From Polyangiaceae bacterium (GTDB taxonomy: Bacteria > Myxococcota_A > Polyangia > Polyangiales > Polyangiaceae): a stretch of DNA of 64,000 bases. Positions 56,545-64,000 of the stretch are shown here, one piece after another. The notes beneath the pieces were generated by a model. The model made no database searches, had not been told where the DNA came from, and was given only the letters and a program-made list of their open reading frames with translations. A program made the translations under genes and the position numbers. Positions within the stretch are counted from its first letter, which is position 1. Each line of letters opens with the position of its first letter. The DNA lies in contig JAWKRG010000004.1 of assembly GCA_041389725.1 (NCBI GenBank), positions 310,001 to 374,000 of the forward strand, written 5' to 3'.

Positions 56545-56697
56545 GACGTCAGGGACCGCGGACGTCACAGGCGCGGCCGTCGGCGCAGGCGTTGTGAGCG
56601 CAAATGTCTGGAGCGCAGCCGTCAGAGGTGCAGTCGTCAGAAATGCAGTCGTCAGAGAGCGCAGGCGTCAGAGAGCGCAGGCGTCAGGGAGCGTAGA
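56545..56697. repeat. ~16-base tandem repeats across a stop codon
   Basis: Units like gcgcaggcgtcagaga recur at least five times, best kept between 56616 and 56697, with looser copies to the left. The final units contain the stop codon of the heparinase-like gene (tca at 56684-56686). Confidence 0.8.
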
Positions 56698-58747
56698 GGG
56701 GCGGAGCGGTCACGCCACTCGGGAGCGGTCCGTCGAAGGAACCGAAGGAGAGAGTGCCTCCAGTGGAACCCTGGTGAAAGCGCACCGTCGCCGTTCCGCC
56801 CTGCGCGAGACTGATCGTGACGCCGTCGTCGTTGCCCTGACTGGCGTCACTCACTCCGCTGACTGCGCCGTCTACACTGAGCACGTTCAAGAAGTACGTA
56901 GGCACGCTTGCCGAGGCGGCGCGCTCCAGGCGATGGCCAGCTTGGAAATCCGAGTCTTCACTGGGCAGATCGACCACGCTGAAGGTCGCGCCGCTGGGCT
57001 TCACGCTGTACAGGCTGAGCGCGCCGAGGGTTGCCCCGCTGCCCGAGGGGTTGGGCGTGATGGGCGAGTTCAGTTGCCAGGTGTAGGTGGCGCCGCTGCC
57101 CGCGTCGACGCGGTCGTACACGACGAGGATGCCCGGCTTGAGAAACACGATCTCACGTTGTGCGAGGTTCACGCCTTCGCCGGGGTAGACGGCGGTGGCA
57201 TCGGCAGCGGCATAGAGGAACTCCGCGGAGTCCGCGAGCGCGAGCACCGTCGATGAGTTGCCTTCGTGCTGCGAGAGCACGTTGCCCGCGCGCTCCATGC
57301 GCACCAGGTTGTGAGCGGTTTCACCCTGGAAGATGCCGCTATGGGAATCGATGTTGGCGTCGTAGGCGAGCCAACTGTCCTTGTAGAGCAGGAACGACAG
57401 TTGGTCGTGGTGCGCGTGAGACTCCGTGTACGGCCCCATCGAGAAGCCGACCCATGTTGCGTTCTTTTCCCAGGCCGAGCGCGCGAACAAGTGACCCGTG
57501 CCCGAGCCGAAGTAGGTGGTGGAGAGCTTCGAGAGCGGGTCCTTGGCGCCCGAGGGATCGCGATACATGAAGTCGAACACGTATTCGAAGCTCTGGCTCA
57601 TCTCGGGAACGGAGCAGTCCTCGAGCCAGGTGCGCATCGGCTTGGCAAGGTCGTCGTTGCGATACAGCCAGGCGAGCGCGGCGCCATACTCGCGATGATA
57701 GTCGAAAAGCGCCGCCGTCGAATCGCGCGCGTGATCACCAATGGGAGCAACGCGGTCCAGGGTGGGCACCGTCTCATGCATCAAGTAGGCGAGCGACGCG
57801 TGGGTGTGCGGCGTGAGACTGGCGAGGCGCTCCGTGGTCGAGGCTTCCCAGATGTCGTAAAGCCAGAAGAGGCCTTTCATCGAGACACCGTAGCCCGTGC
57901 CTTCGCGCGAGCCGCCACCCTCGAGATCCTTCGTGAAGGTGGGGACGAGCTGATTCTGGATCTTCTCCGTGCGGAACTTGTCGATCCAGCCGTCTGCGTC
58001 GGTGTTCTCCCCCTTCGTGGCGAGGCCCGTCAGCACCGTCGCCTTGAGAAACGAGTAGTAGTAGTTGTTCGACGGGTTGTCGATCGACCAACCGCTCCAG
58101 GAGTGGACGGTTCCATTCCAGTTGGCCCCGGTCGGATGCCAGACGTTCCAGACGGCCTGATTGGCGTACGCGATCCAGCGTGTCTTCTGCGCGTCGGTCA
58201 ACGTGCTGTAGCACCAATCGAAAGTGATCATGGCGCCGCCGACGATGGGGCCGACCTCGAGATAGCTGTCGCCAGCGACGCTCGCCGCGTCGCCGCCAGC
58301 GATCTTGGCTTCTTCGTCGCTCACCCAAGCGTCGACGCGCTGGACGGCGTCGGTGCAGTACTTCGGGTCGTCGGTCAGCTGACCCATGAGCGCCGAATAC
58401 CAAGACTCGTAGGCGTAGATGTCAGCGCCGCCGAGTTCGTTCTCGACCATGCCGGCGAAGCGGGTCGCGGCGGGGTCCTTCGCATCCAGCAGTCCCTTCA
58501 GGCGCGTCTTGTTGCTCTCGTTCAGATAGATGCGCGGGTGTGCATCCGGGATCACGGGTGTGCCGCCGCCGGAACCGCTGCTGCCGGCCGCGTTGCCAGT
58601 CCCGCCCGTGTTGGAACCGCCCGTTCCGCTGACGTTTCCAGAACCGCCGGACCCGCTGCCACCGCTGTTGCCATCATCGTCGGAGCCGCAGGCAGTGACC
58701 GAAAGACCGAAGGCGAGCAGGGTGGTGAGGCACAGGTGCGAACGCAT
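56684..58747 (-). CDS. heparinase II/III-like lipoprotein (putative polysaccharide lyase)
   Basis: A 687-aa lipoprotein with lipobox VTAC (Cys20) and a Gly/Ser/Asn linker. Then comes PRIYLNESNKTRLKGLL, a typical start of heparinase/alginate-lyase-like proteins. The helical toroid region includes NWNGTVHSWSGWSIDNPSNNYYYSF and EGGGSREGTGYGVSMKGLFWLYD. The beta-sandwich part holds MGPYTESHAHHDQLSFLLY, the conserved HAHxDQ motif of heparinase II/III, and IVFLKPGILVVYDRVDA. Expected to cleave acidic polysaccharide by beta-elimination at the cell surface; the substrate is unknown. It follows the predicted propeller gene at 58839. Confidence 0.88.
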   Translation of the reverse strand: MRSHLCLTTLLAFGLSVTACGSDDDGNSGGSGSGGSGNVSGTGGSNTGGTGNAAGSSGSGGGTPVIPDAHPRIYLNESNKTRLKGLLDAKDPAATRFAGMVENELGGADIYAYESWYSALMGQLTDDPKYCTDAVQRVDAWVSDEEAKIAGGDAASVAGDSYLEVGPIVGGAMITFDWCYSTLTDAQKTRWIAYANQAVWNVWHPTGANWNGTVHSWSGWSIDNPSNNYYYSFLKATVLTGLATKGENTDADGWIDKFRTEKIQNQLVPTFTKDLEGGGSREGTGYGVSMKGLFWLYDIWEASTTERLASLTPHTHASLAYLMHETVPTLDRVAPIGDHARDSTAALFDYHREYGAALAWLYRNDDLAKPMRTWLEDCSVPEMSQSFEYVFDFMYRDPSGAKDPLSKLSTTYFGSGTGHLFARSAWEKNATWVGFSMGPYTESHAHHDQLSFLLYKDSWLAYDANIDSHSGIFQGETAHNLVRMERAGNVLSQHEGNSSTVLALADSAEFLYAAADATAVYPGEGVNLAQREIVFLKPGILVVYDRVDAGSGATYTWQLNSPITPNPSGSGATLGALSLYSVKPSGATFSVVDLPSEDSDFQAGHRLERAASASVPTYFLNVLSVDGAVSGVSDASQGNDDGVTISLAQGGTATVRFHQGSTGGTLSFGSFDGPLPSGVTAPPLYAP

Positions 58748-58838
58748 CGCGGGATCGTGCGCCTCGCTTCGCGCAGGGTCAACCGCATGCGTTTTCGACC
58801 TCCGCGCGCGGGTTCGGGCGCCGGGTATTCGAGTGAGG

Positions 58839-60248
58839 CTACTTCGACAGGTTCAACACGAACACGTCTCGCCGGCCGCTACTGCCCCAGGTGCTCGTGA
58901 ACGCGACGAAACAGCCATCCTGGCTGATGTTGGCGCGTGGTGAATCCCAGTAGTCGGCATAGTCGGATCGGTGGTGGGCCAGGCGTCGCCACTTTTGGCT
59001 GCCGTCGGTCGTCACCTGGATGATCTCGTTGTGGAACAGCCCGGTGGTGTGGGCGGTGGACTGATAGAAGCTCACCAGCACCTGACTCTCATCCTTTGCG
59101 CGCATGGACACGTGAAAGTCCTGCGTCCAGTCATCCTTCAACTCCAACACCGACGTGAGCTGCTTCGGCGCGACCAGGGTTCGGAACGTCAAGCGATTCG
59201 TCCAGTTGTCCGCACCGACGACGATCCCGTTTCCGTTGTCCGAGTGACCGGGGGAGAAGTCCGGGCCGTCGTCGGTGAGATCCACCAGGCCTTGGGTCTG
59301 CAGATCCGCTACCCGAACCTCGATGGCCCCCGCGCCCTGCTTGCCGGTCTTGATCACGAGCCACTTGCCGGACTTGTCCACTTGCACTTCGTCCAGCCCG
59401 GGCTGGGACTGTTGTAGCAAGACCTTGTCGTCACTCGCACGCCATGCCAGCGCGCCCGTTGCGTTCCAGTTCGCGTCTTGCTGAGTGAAGCCAAAGACAG
59501 TGTCGTCCGCGCTCATGCTCATTTGGCGCACATGCCCTGAGCCGGTGAGGGAGCCGAAGTCCTTCACCAACGTGTAGGCGCCGGAAGACACGTCGTACTT
59601 CCACAGCTTGACCGTGTCGTGGCTGTAGAGCACGTCGGGCTCCAGGTTGCTCCAGACAGCGTCCTCCCAGTTCAGGTTGGTGCCATCGGGCGTCGACTTC
59701 GCAAACAGACTGCGCTTGTTGCTCGCCGTGGCAGTGGTGGGATCGAAGTCGTAAAGCTTCGAGCCGCTGCTGCAGTTCAGGAACAGCCGCGTGCTGTTCG
59801 CATTGAAGGTGGGCCAGTACGAATAGGCATTGACGCACTCACTGCCATCGCCGCCGTCCGTGATGCGGATCACTTCGGTGCCGAAGGTTGGATCGGCGAC
59901 GCGCGATCCCGCGCTCGGCAGCGACGGTAGACTCGGCTCGGGATGATCGGCCGCGTCGGTGATCCAGCCGCTGCTCTTGGGAACGCAGCCCGACACGGCG
60001 CCCGTACCTCCCGTGCCGCCGCCAGCCGCGCCGCCGCTTCCGGACGATGCGCCGCTGCCACTCGAGCCACCGCTGCCGGATGACGCGCCGCTTCCACTCG
60101 AGCCGCCGCTTCCGGACGACGCGCCGCTGCCCGCAGCGCCGCCGCTTGCACCGCCGGACCCACCGCCGGGTGACGAATCATCACCACCACACGCGCAGGC
60201 GAACAGCCCTACCAATGCAACCACGATTCCCGCCGAGTGCTGCCCCAT
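58839..60248 (-). CDS. beta-propeller lipoprotein with Ser/Gly repeat linker
   Basis: A 469-aa lipoprotein: lipobox around ACAC (Cys20 likely; Cys18 possible), then a Gly/Ser linker in which GASSGSGGSSGS repeats. The rest reads as propeller blades: GTEVIRITDGG, SYWPTFNANSTRLFLNC, LYDFDPTTAT, VRQMSMSADDTVFGFT, VQVDKSGKWLVIKTG and ISQDGCFVAFTSTW. This is similar in style to WD40/TolB-like or oligogalacturonate-lyase-like propellers. Its neighbour is a polysaccharide-lyase-like lipoprotein, so a joint role in glycan binding or breakdown is reasonable but not shown. Confidence 0.78.
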   Translation of the reverse strand: MGQHSAGIVVALVGLFACACGGDDSSPGGGSGGASGGAAGSGASSGSGGSSGSGASSGSGGSSGSGASSGSGGAAGGGTGGTGAVSGCVPKSSGWITDAADHPEPSLPSLPSAGSRVADPTFGTEVIRITDGGDGSECVNAYSYWPTFNANSTRLFLNCSSGSKLYDFDPTTATASNKRSLFAKSTPDGTNLNWEDAVWSNLEPDVLYSHDTVKLWKYDVSSGAYTLVKDFGSLTGSGHVRQMSMSADDTVFGFTQQDANWNATGALAWRASDDKVLLQQSQPGLDEVQVDKSGKWLVIKTGKQGAGAIEVRVADLQTQGLVDLTDDGPDFSPGHSDNGNGIVVGADNWTNRLTFRTLVAPKQLTSVLELKDDWTQDFHVSMRAKDESQVLVSFYQSTAHTTGLFHNEIIQVTTDGSQKWRRLAHHRSDYADYWDSPRANISQDGCFVAFTSTWGSSGRRDVFVLNLSK

Positions 60249-60353
60249 GCGCGGAGGCTAGCAGAGATGCGCAGTGCATCCCACGGCGAGCGATGCGTGG
60301 CGACAGACGCCGCAGAGTTCGCGGTGCTGCGCATGGAACGCGCAGGCAGCCGC

Positions 60354-60556
60354 GCGATGAGTCGGCGGGAGCGATGAGTCGGTGGGCGCGATGAGTCGGT
60401 GGGTGCGATGAGCCGGCGGGCGCGACGAGCCGTCGCGATGAGCCGGTGGGCGCGATGAGTCGGTGGGAGCGAGGAGTCGGTGGGTGCGATGAGTCGGTGG
60501 GTGCGATGGGCCGGCGGGCGCGACGAGTCGGTGGGCGCGCTGAGTCGGCGGGCGCG
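60354..60556. repeat. 17-base tandem repeat, about 12 copies
   Basis: Consensus cgatgagtcggtgggcg repeated head to tail from 60354 to 60556, with single-base variants. One shorter copy lies near 60423. There are no spacers, so it is not a CRISPR array. On either strand it reads as His/Arg/Pro/Ser low-complexity peptides, which I do not accept as a gene. Confidence 0.9.
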
Positions 60557-60569
60557 CTCGCTCCAAGCA

Positions 60570-60658
60570 GATCTTCCCTGGGCGTTTGCGACCGTTCCAA
60601 GCAGAACTTCCCTGGGCGGGTGGGCTGCTTCAAGCAGATCTTCCCTGGGCGGGTGGGC
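60570..60658. repeat. three copies of caagcagatcttccctgggc
   Basis: The word caagcaga.cttccctgggcg occurs near 60573, 60599 and 60631. The last copy is also the left end of the long 271-base repeat. Confidence 0.85.
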
Positions 60659-60897
60659 TCTGTGTTCGGCAAACGCTGCAATTCAGTTGCGAAGAATCGT
60701 TCCGACTCCCACCCCTCGGGGCGGGACGACGCGTCGGACGTGGGCGTCGCGCGGTTGTGCTGAATCATGGGCCTGCGCTCGAGGACCCTGGTCAGCGTCG
60801 TCCTCCTTTGAGGCTACGACGAGTCGTGCGCTTCCGCGCGGGCTCGTCTCGCAGTGCGGGAGGCGCGCGCCGAGCCGCCGAGGGGCGAGACCCAACA
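60627..60897. repeat. long direct repeat A, 3' of the HNH gene
   Basis: This ~271-base segment recurs at 63731-64000 in the same direction, with roughly 85% identity by eye. Shared parts include agatcttccctgggcgggtg, tgtgttcggcaaacgctgc, gttccgactcccacccctcg and the end gccgaggggcgagacccaac. Copy A stops ~19 bases short of the HNH gene's stop codon. Confidence 0.9.
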
Positions 60898-60915
60898 AAC
60901 CTGAATCCGCTCGCG

Positions 60916-62961
60916 CTATCCGGGAACGAGCAGAGCCAAGGCGCGGCGGATCAGCAGGTCCATCGTGAGGGCGTCTCCGCAAGACGAGAGTTCGACAGCC
61001 GCTCTGCGGCACTCGCTCTTCTTGAAGCCCATGGCGGTGAGTGCGGCGACTAGCTTGGCCTGCTGCATTGGAGTGATCGGAGGCGCCGCGGCATCCAGGC
61101 TCGACGCATGTTTCGGAAGGTCAGCAACGCCTGTCGGCTTCGACCTTCGCTGGCGAACGCGTTCGGCGGTCGCGTCGTCCGCGCCGTCATCGAGACCCCG
61201 CGACCTTCGCTGACGGGTGTTCATCGCGGTGGCGTCTTGCTCGCCGTCAGAGTCATCGAGCCCCCGCGACCTCCGCTGGCGCCGAGGGATCCCCGCATTC
61301 ACGAGGGGATTCTGTCGGCAGATTGCAGACCCGCTACCAACTCGTTCACCTGCGGTGGCGTGTTGCTCGCCGCCGAAGGCATCGAACGCGTTCGACCTTC
61401 GCTGGCAGGTGTTCATCGCGGTGGCGTCTTGCCCATCGTTGTCATCGCAAGCGTTCGACCTTCGCTGGCGGATGCTCCCTGCGGTGTCGCTTTCGCTAGC
61501 TAGAGCTTCACCAGTGTCCAGTTCGGCGGCCTCGCCCGGGCACCTGCTGACATCGGGCGAAGCACCCAGGGCGCCAGAGTCTGCGCCCGCCAGCGCATCC
61601 GGCGACGAGTTGCCGGCGCCGGTGCCCAAGCACTCAACAGAATCTGAAGTGGCCTGAATGCATTTTGCCGAGGGCGTCCCATCGACACGATCGAGGGCGA
61701 TCGGCTTCTTCCTGCAGCGGCGGCGTGCGATCTTGTGGTCCACGAACGCATCGCCAAAGGTTTGGCGCGCACGCATCTGATTGTGCGCGGCGCACAGCAG
61801 TTGCCCGTTGTCGGCTGCACCCCCGCCGCCGTTCGCACGCTCCTTGATGTGGTCGAAGTTCAGGAACGCTCTTGCAGTGCAGTGCACGCCAGCGGGCGAC
61901 ACGTAGGTGCACTGACCCGCATCCCGTTCGTACACTTCTCGCTTCGACTGTCGCGTCGGCTCCCCGTGTTTCGCGCCTGCGCTGCGCCGAGGCTTGTCGG
62001 TCTTGCCCCAACACTTGCTCTCGCGCTCGGCGATCAGCAAGTCGAGCGCGCGCTCGAACACGGTCTCCAGGCCGCGGCCAACATGGCTCATCAAGTTGCG
62101 CGCGTGCTCGAGCTTGGCCTTGAATGCGGCGCTCGCGCTGAAGCGAATTGCGAAGCGTTCGGCGGAACGTGGCTCGATGCGGTCGTGGATGTCCGGGCCG
62201 CGAGCATTCCTCAACGCCAAGTCTCGAGCTCCGCAATCGCCATGCCCAGGGCTCTCGTGACCGACGGACTCCAGCAGTCTCGGCGCCGCCGTCTGCATGC
62301 CACCCGCGAAGGAAGACCCCGGATGCACGCCACCACAGCGATCCAATCCCGCTGCCGACGTGGCAGCTGCTTCGTTCGATCCGCCGCGCCAATCGCCGGT
62401 CTCGAGCAACTCGACTTGGTCAGGCACGTCAGGCCTTGGAAACCAACGCGCGAGCACGACCTGGATCTCCGCCTTGGTCTTGGCGCAAGCCTCCTCGAGC
62501 AACGCGGCGTGGTTGCTCTCGGTGAGTCGGTTCGCCAGGAGCGACAACCCGGTCAGGTGCAGGCGTCCGTCGGCTAGCATCCCGAGCGCGATTGGGAAAC
62601 GCCTCGCGACGCGAGCGCTCGAGATGCTACGGTGTGCCTCGCCTTCGCTCATGCCGAGACCACGCAGGCAGAAGTCGTAAAGTGAGGAATACCCTTCTCG
62701 CAAGTGAAGCGAGCGCCGCTCCACTTCGGCGAGGTGCGCCACCAACAGCGCGACCGCGCGGCGACGCCGAGCATTCGATGCAAGCGTGCGAGTCCAGAGT
62801 TCGGCGTTGGATAGAGACGTGAGCGTTTCGCCCTTGCTGCTCGCGTCTGCTGAATGAACGAGCGACGCGGTTTCCCTGTCCGAAGCATCCTCACCGGAAC
62901 ACCATGGCGTCACCAGGCTTCTGACCTGGCTCGGCGATTCCTTCCTTTCGATGGCCACCAT
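60916..62961 (-). CDS. HNH endonuclease-family protein with repeat-rich linker and RuvA-C-like tail
   Basis: A 681-aa protein from ATG 62961 (GGGGGT site upstream); a longer frame to 63102 lacks one. The N-terminal helical part (LWTRTLASNARRRRAVALLVAHLAEVERR...EGEAHRSISSARVARRFPIAL) is typical of 13E12/DUF222-like HNH proteins. The HNH core near residues 345-400 reads RDAGQCTYV, FLNFDHIKERANGG and LLCAAHNQMRARQ. A linker at about 480-620 contains five RQRRS-type units. The C-terminus (LVAALTAMGFKKSECRRAAVEL) resembles the UBA-like RuvA C-terminal domain. It may be mobile: it lies between long direct repeats. Confidence 0.85.
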   Translation of the reverse strand: MVAIERKESPSQVRSLVTPWCSGEDASDRETASLVHSADASSKGETLTSLSNAELWTRTLASNARRRRAVALLVAHLAEVERRSLHLREGYSSLYDFCLRGLGMSEGEAHRSISSARVARRFPIALGMLADGRLHLTGLSLLANRLTESNHAALLEEACAKTKAEIQVVLARWFPRPDVPDQVELLETGDWRGGSNEAAATSAAGLDRCGGVHPGSSFAGGMQTAAPRLLESVGHESPGHGDCGARDLALRNARGPDIHDRIEPRSAERFAIRFSASAAFKAKLEHARNLMSHVGRGLETVFERALDLLIAERESKCWGKTDKPRRSAGAKHGEPTRQSKREVYERDAGQCTYVSPAGVHCTARAFLNFDHIKERANGGGGAADNGQLLCAAHNQMRARQTFGDAFVDHKIARRRCRKKPIALDRVDGTPSAKCIQATSDSVECLGTGAGNSSPDALAGADSGALGASPDVSRCPGEAAELDTGEALASESDTAGSIRQRRSNACDDNDGQDATAMNTCQRRSNAFDAFGGEQHATAGERVGSGSAICRQNPLVNAGIPRRQRRSRGLDDSDGEQDATAMNTRQRRSRGLDDGADDATAERVRQRRSKPTGVADLPKHASSLDAAAPPITPMQQAKLVAALTAMGFKKSECRRAAVELSSCGDALTMDLLIRRALALLVPG
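61130..61480. repeat. ccttcgctggcg repeats inside the HNH gene
   Basis: The word gaccttcgctggcg or a close variant occurs near 61142, 61202, 61268, 61394 and 61458, at 60- to 130-base spacing. On the minus strand it codes Arg-Gln-Arg-Arg-Ser, followed in three units by acidic residues. The same word fills the non-coding region at 63350-63670. Confidence 0.85.
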
Positions 62962-63730
62962 GCCACCCCCTTTCCTTCCTTCGGCATACCACGGGAAATT
63001 TTGACTTCGTGGGCGCCACACCAGAGCGTTTTCGTCGCCCTCGACGACGGCGAAGGCGATTTCGTTTCGAAGGCCACGCAGGGCGCAACGTCGCGGCGGC
63101 ACGGCTCGTTCGTGGGAAGGCGCGCGTCGATCTCGCGCTGCGCGCTCAAAGGGGCGTCAACATGAATCAACATGCGAGATCGCTTTTTTCCGGCGGGCGT
63201 GCGAATCGGGCGCGCGCCAGCTGGCGAATGCTTCCTTGGCGCGACGGCGCGCTTGCATCGCTTGGCGAATGTCTCCCTGGCGCGACGGCGCGCTTCCTTC
63301 CTTGGAGAATGCGGCTAGCGGGCTGCTTCCGCATCTGCCGCGCCCGTCGCACTTCCTTCGCTGGCGCGCTGGCGAAGGCACGCCGTGAGCAGCACACGTC
63401 ATTCGCTAGCGCAGTGGCGAGGGCTGACTGAGGGACTAGCTTGGCGTCGCACTACCTTCGCTGTTGCGCTGGCGAATGCGTCGCGGGCATTAGCTTGACG
63501 TCGCACTACCTTCGCTGGCGCGCTGGCGAAGGCGGCCCGAGGGCCCCAGCGCGAGGTACACTACCTTCGCTGGCGAATGCGGCCCGAGGGCCCCAGCGCG
63601 AGGCACACTGCCTTCGCTGGCGAATGCTCGCTGTGGCACCAGCTTGACGTCGCACTACCTTCGCTGGCGAAGGCGTTGCCGTCCGGCACGCCCCTCTACA
63701 GCGCCGCGTGACCTGGGAGTTGGCGCACAC
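62962..63730. repeat. gene-free repeat region with ttcgctggcgaa palindromes
   Basis: No convincing gene. From 63180 to 63300 the word cgcgacggcgcgctt and ttggcgaatg recur. From about 63350 to 63680 at least six copies of (cgcacta)ccttcgctggcg(cgctggcg)aa occur, each with the short palindrome ttcgc-tg-gcgaa. They are interspersed with gcggcccgagggccccagcg, itself palindromic, near 63530 and 63580. Confidence 0.85.
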
Positions 63731-64000
63731 GCTTCGAACAGATCTTCCCTGGGCGGGTGGGCTCTGTGTTCGGCAAACGCTGCGAATCAGTTGCGAAGAT
63801 TCGTTCCGACTCCCACCCCTCGGGCGGGACGACGCGTCGGACGTGGCCTCTCGTGGTTGCGCTGAATCATGTGCCTGCGCTCAAGAACCCCGGTCGGCGT
63901 GCCCACGTTGAGGCTCCGACGAGTCGTGCGCCTGTTCCACGCGGACTTGCCTCGCAGTGCGGGAGGCGCGCGCCGAGCCGCCGAGGGGCGAGACCCAACA
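63731..64000. repeat. long direct repeat B, cut by the window end
   Basis: Second copy of the ~271-base repeat at 60627-60897. It reaches gcgagacccaaca exactly at the last base of the window. In copy A the HNH gene's stop follows 19 bases later, so another leftward HNH-type gene may begin its 3' end just beyond the window. Confidence 0.85.

Noticed and set aside
60354..60556. CRISPR array
   Set aside because: Units are head to tail with no spacers and vary by point changes.
63009..63431. 140-codon plus-strand frame upstream of the HNH gene
   Set aside because: Very Arg/Ala-rich, made mostly from the repeat words, no ribosome site.

Overview
The window is high-GC DNA with densely packed genes on both strands. 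The gene content points to a myxobacterium of the Polyangiales type (Myxococcota). It carries many Gly/Ser-rich lipoproteins, MopE-type metal-binding repeats, PEGA/TPR envelope proteins, a Myxococcales-style sigma factor next to a zinc-finger Ser/Thr kinase, SUMF1-like lipoproteins, DUF4388 and Uma2 proteins. No tRNA, rRNA, CRISPR array or transposase was seen. The lineage call is inference from gene families.

Region 1 (1-17.5 kb) is a defence island. At the left edge, reading leftward, are a 239-aa unknown protein, the BREX type 2 kinase PglW (NERD plus two kinase domains) and the methylase PglX, whose 3' end lies beyond base 1. Diverging from them is a tightly coupled four-gene operon (9687-16833): a 432-aa protein of unknown function, a PLD-superfamily protein with two HxK...N motifs, an SNF2-like helicase of 1149 aa and a 124-aa small protein. 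NucS/DUF91-like PD-(D/E)XK proteins lie on each side. I do not recognise this operon as a named system. It is the best candidate here for an undescribed one.

Region 2 (17.6-27 kb) holds a duplicated two-gene cassette (PEGA/TPR membrane protein followed by a glycine-rich lipoprotein with a predicted beta-helix). It also holds a third lipoprotein copy, a relic of a fourth, and one cassette whose PEGA gene has lost its signal-peptide end next to a DUF559 nuclease gene. Region 3 (27-37 kb) has an orphan Phd-type antitoxin, a Uma2 protein, two MopE-type lipoprotein paralogues with a shared leader, a DUF808 membrane protein and a hipBA toxin-antitoxin pair with a clear operator region.

Region 4 (36.6-45 kb) is a leftward envelope-signalling cluster: sigma factor, Ser/Thr kinase with anti-sigma-like zinc finger, PEGA protein and two translationally coupled SUMF1-like lipoproteins. 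It is preceded by a metallo-beta-lactamase-fold protein and a proline/alanine-rich membrane protein. Region 5 (45-56.5 kb) holds a second Uma2, a PEGA/TPR protein coupled to a DUF4388 protein with a very long EAKA helix, glutathione-dependent formaldehyde dehydrogenase, several unknown envelope proteins, an OmpA-type lipoprotein with reversed domain order and a small outer-membrane barrel.

Region 6 (56.5-64 kb) has a heparinase-like lipoprotein, a beta-propeller lipoprotein and an HNH endonuclease-family gene. The HNH gene lies between two ~270-bp direct repeats and among palindromic repeats that also invade its coding sequence. Short tandem repeats, several of them in frame inside genes or laid across stop codons, are a hallmark of the whole window.
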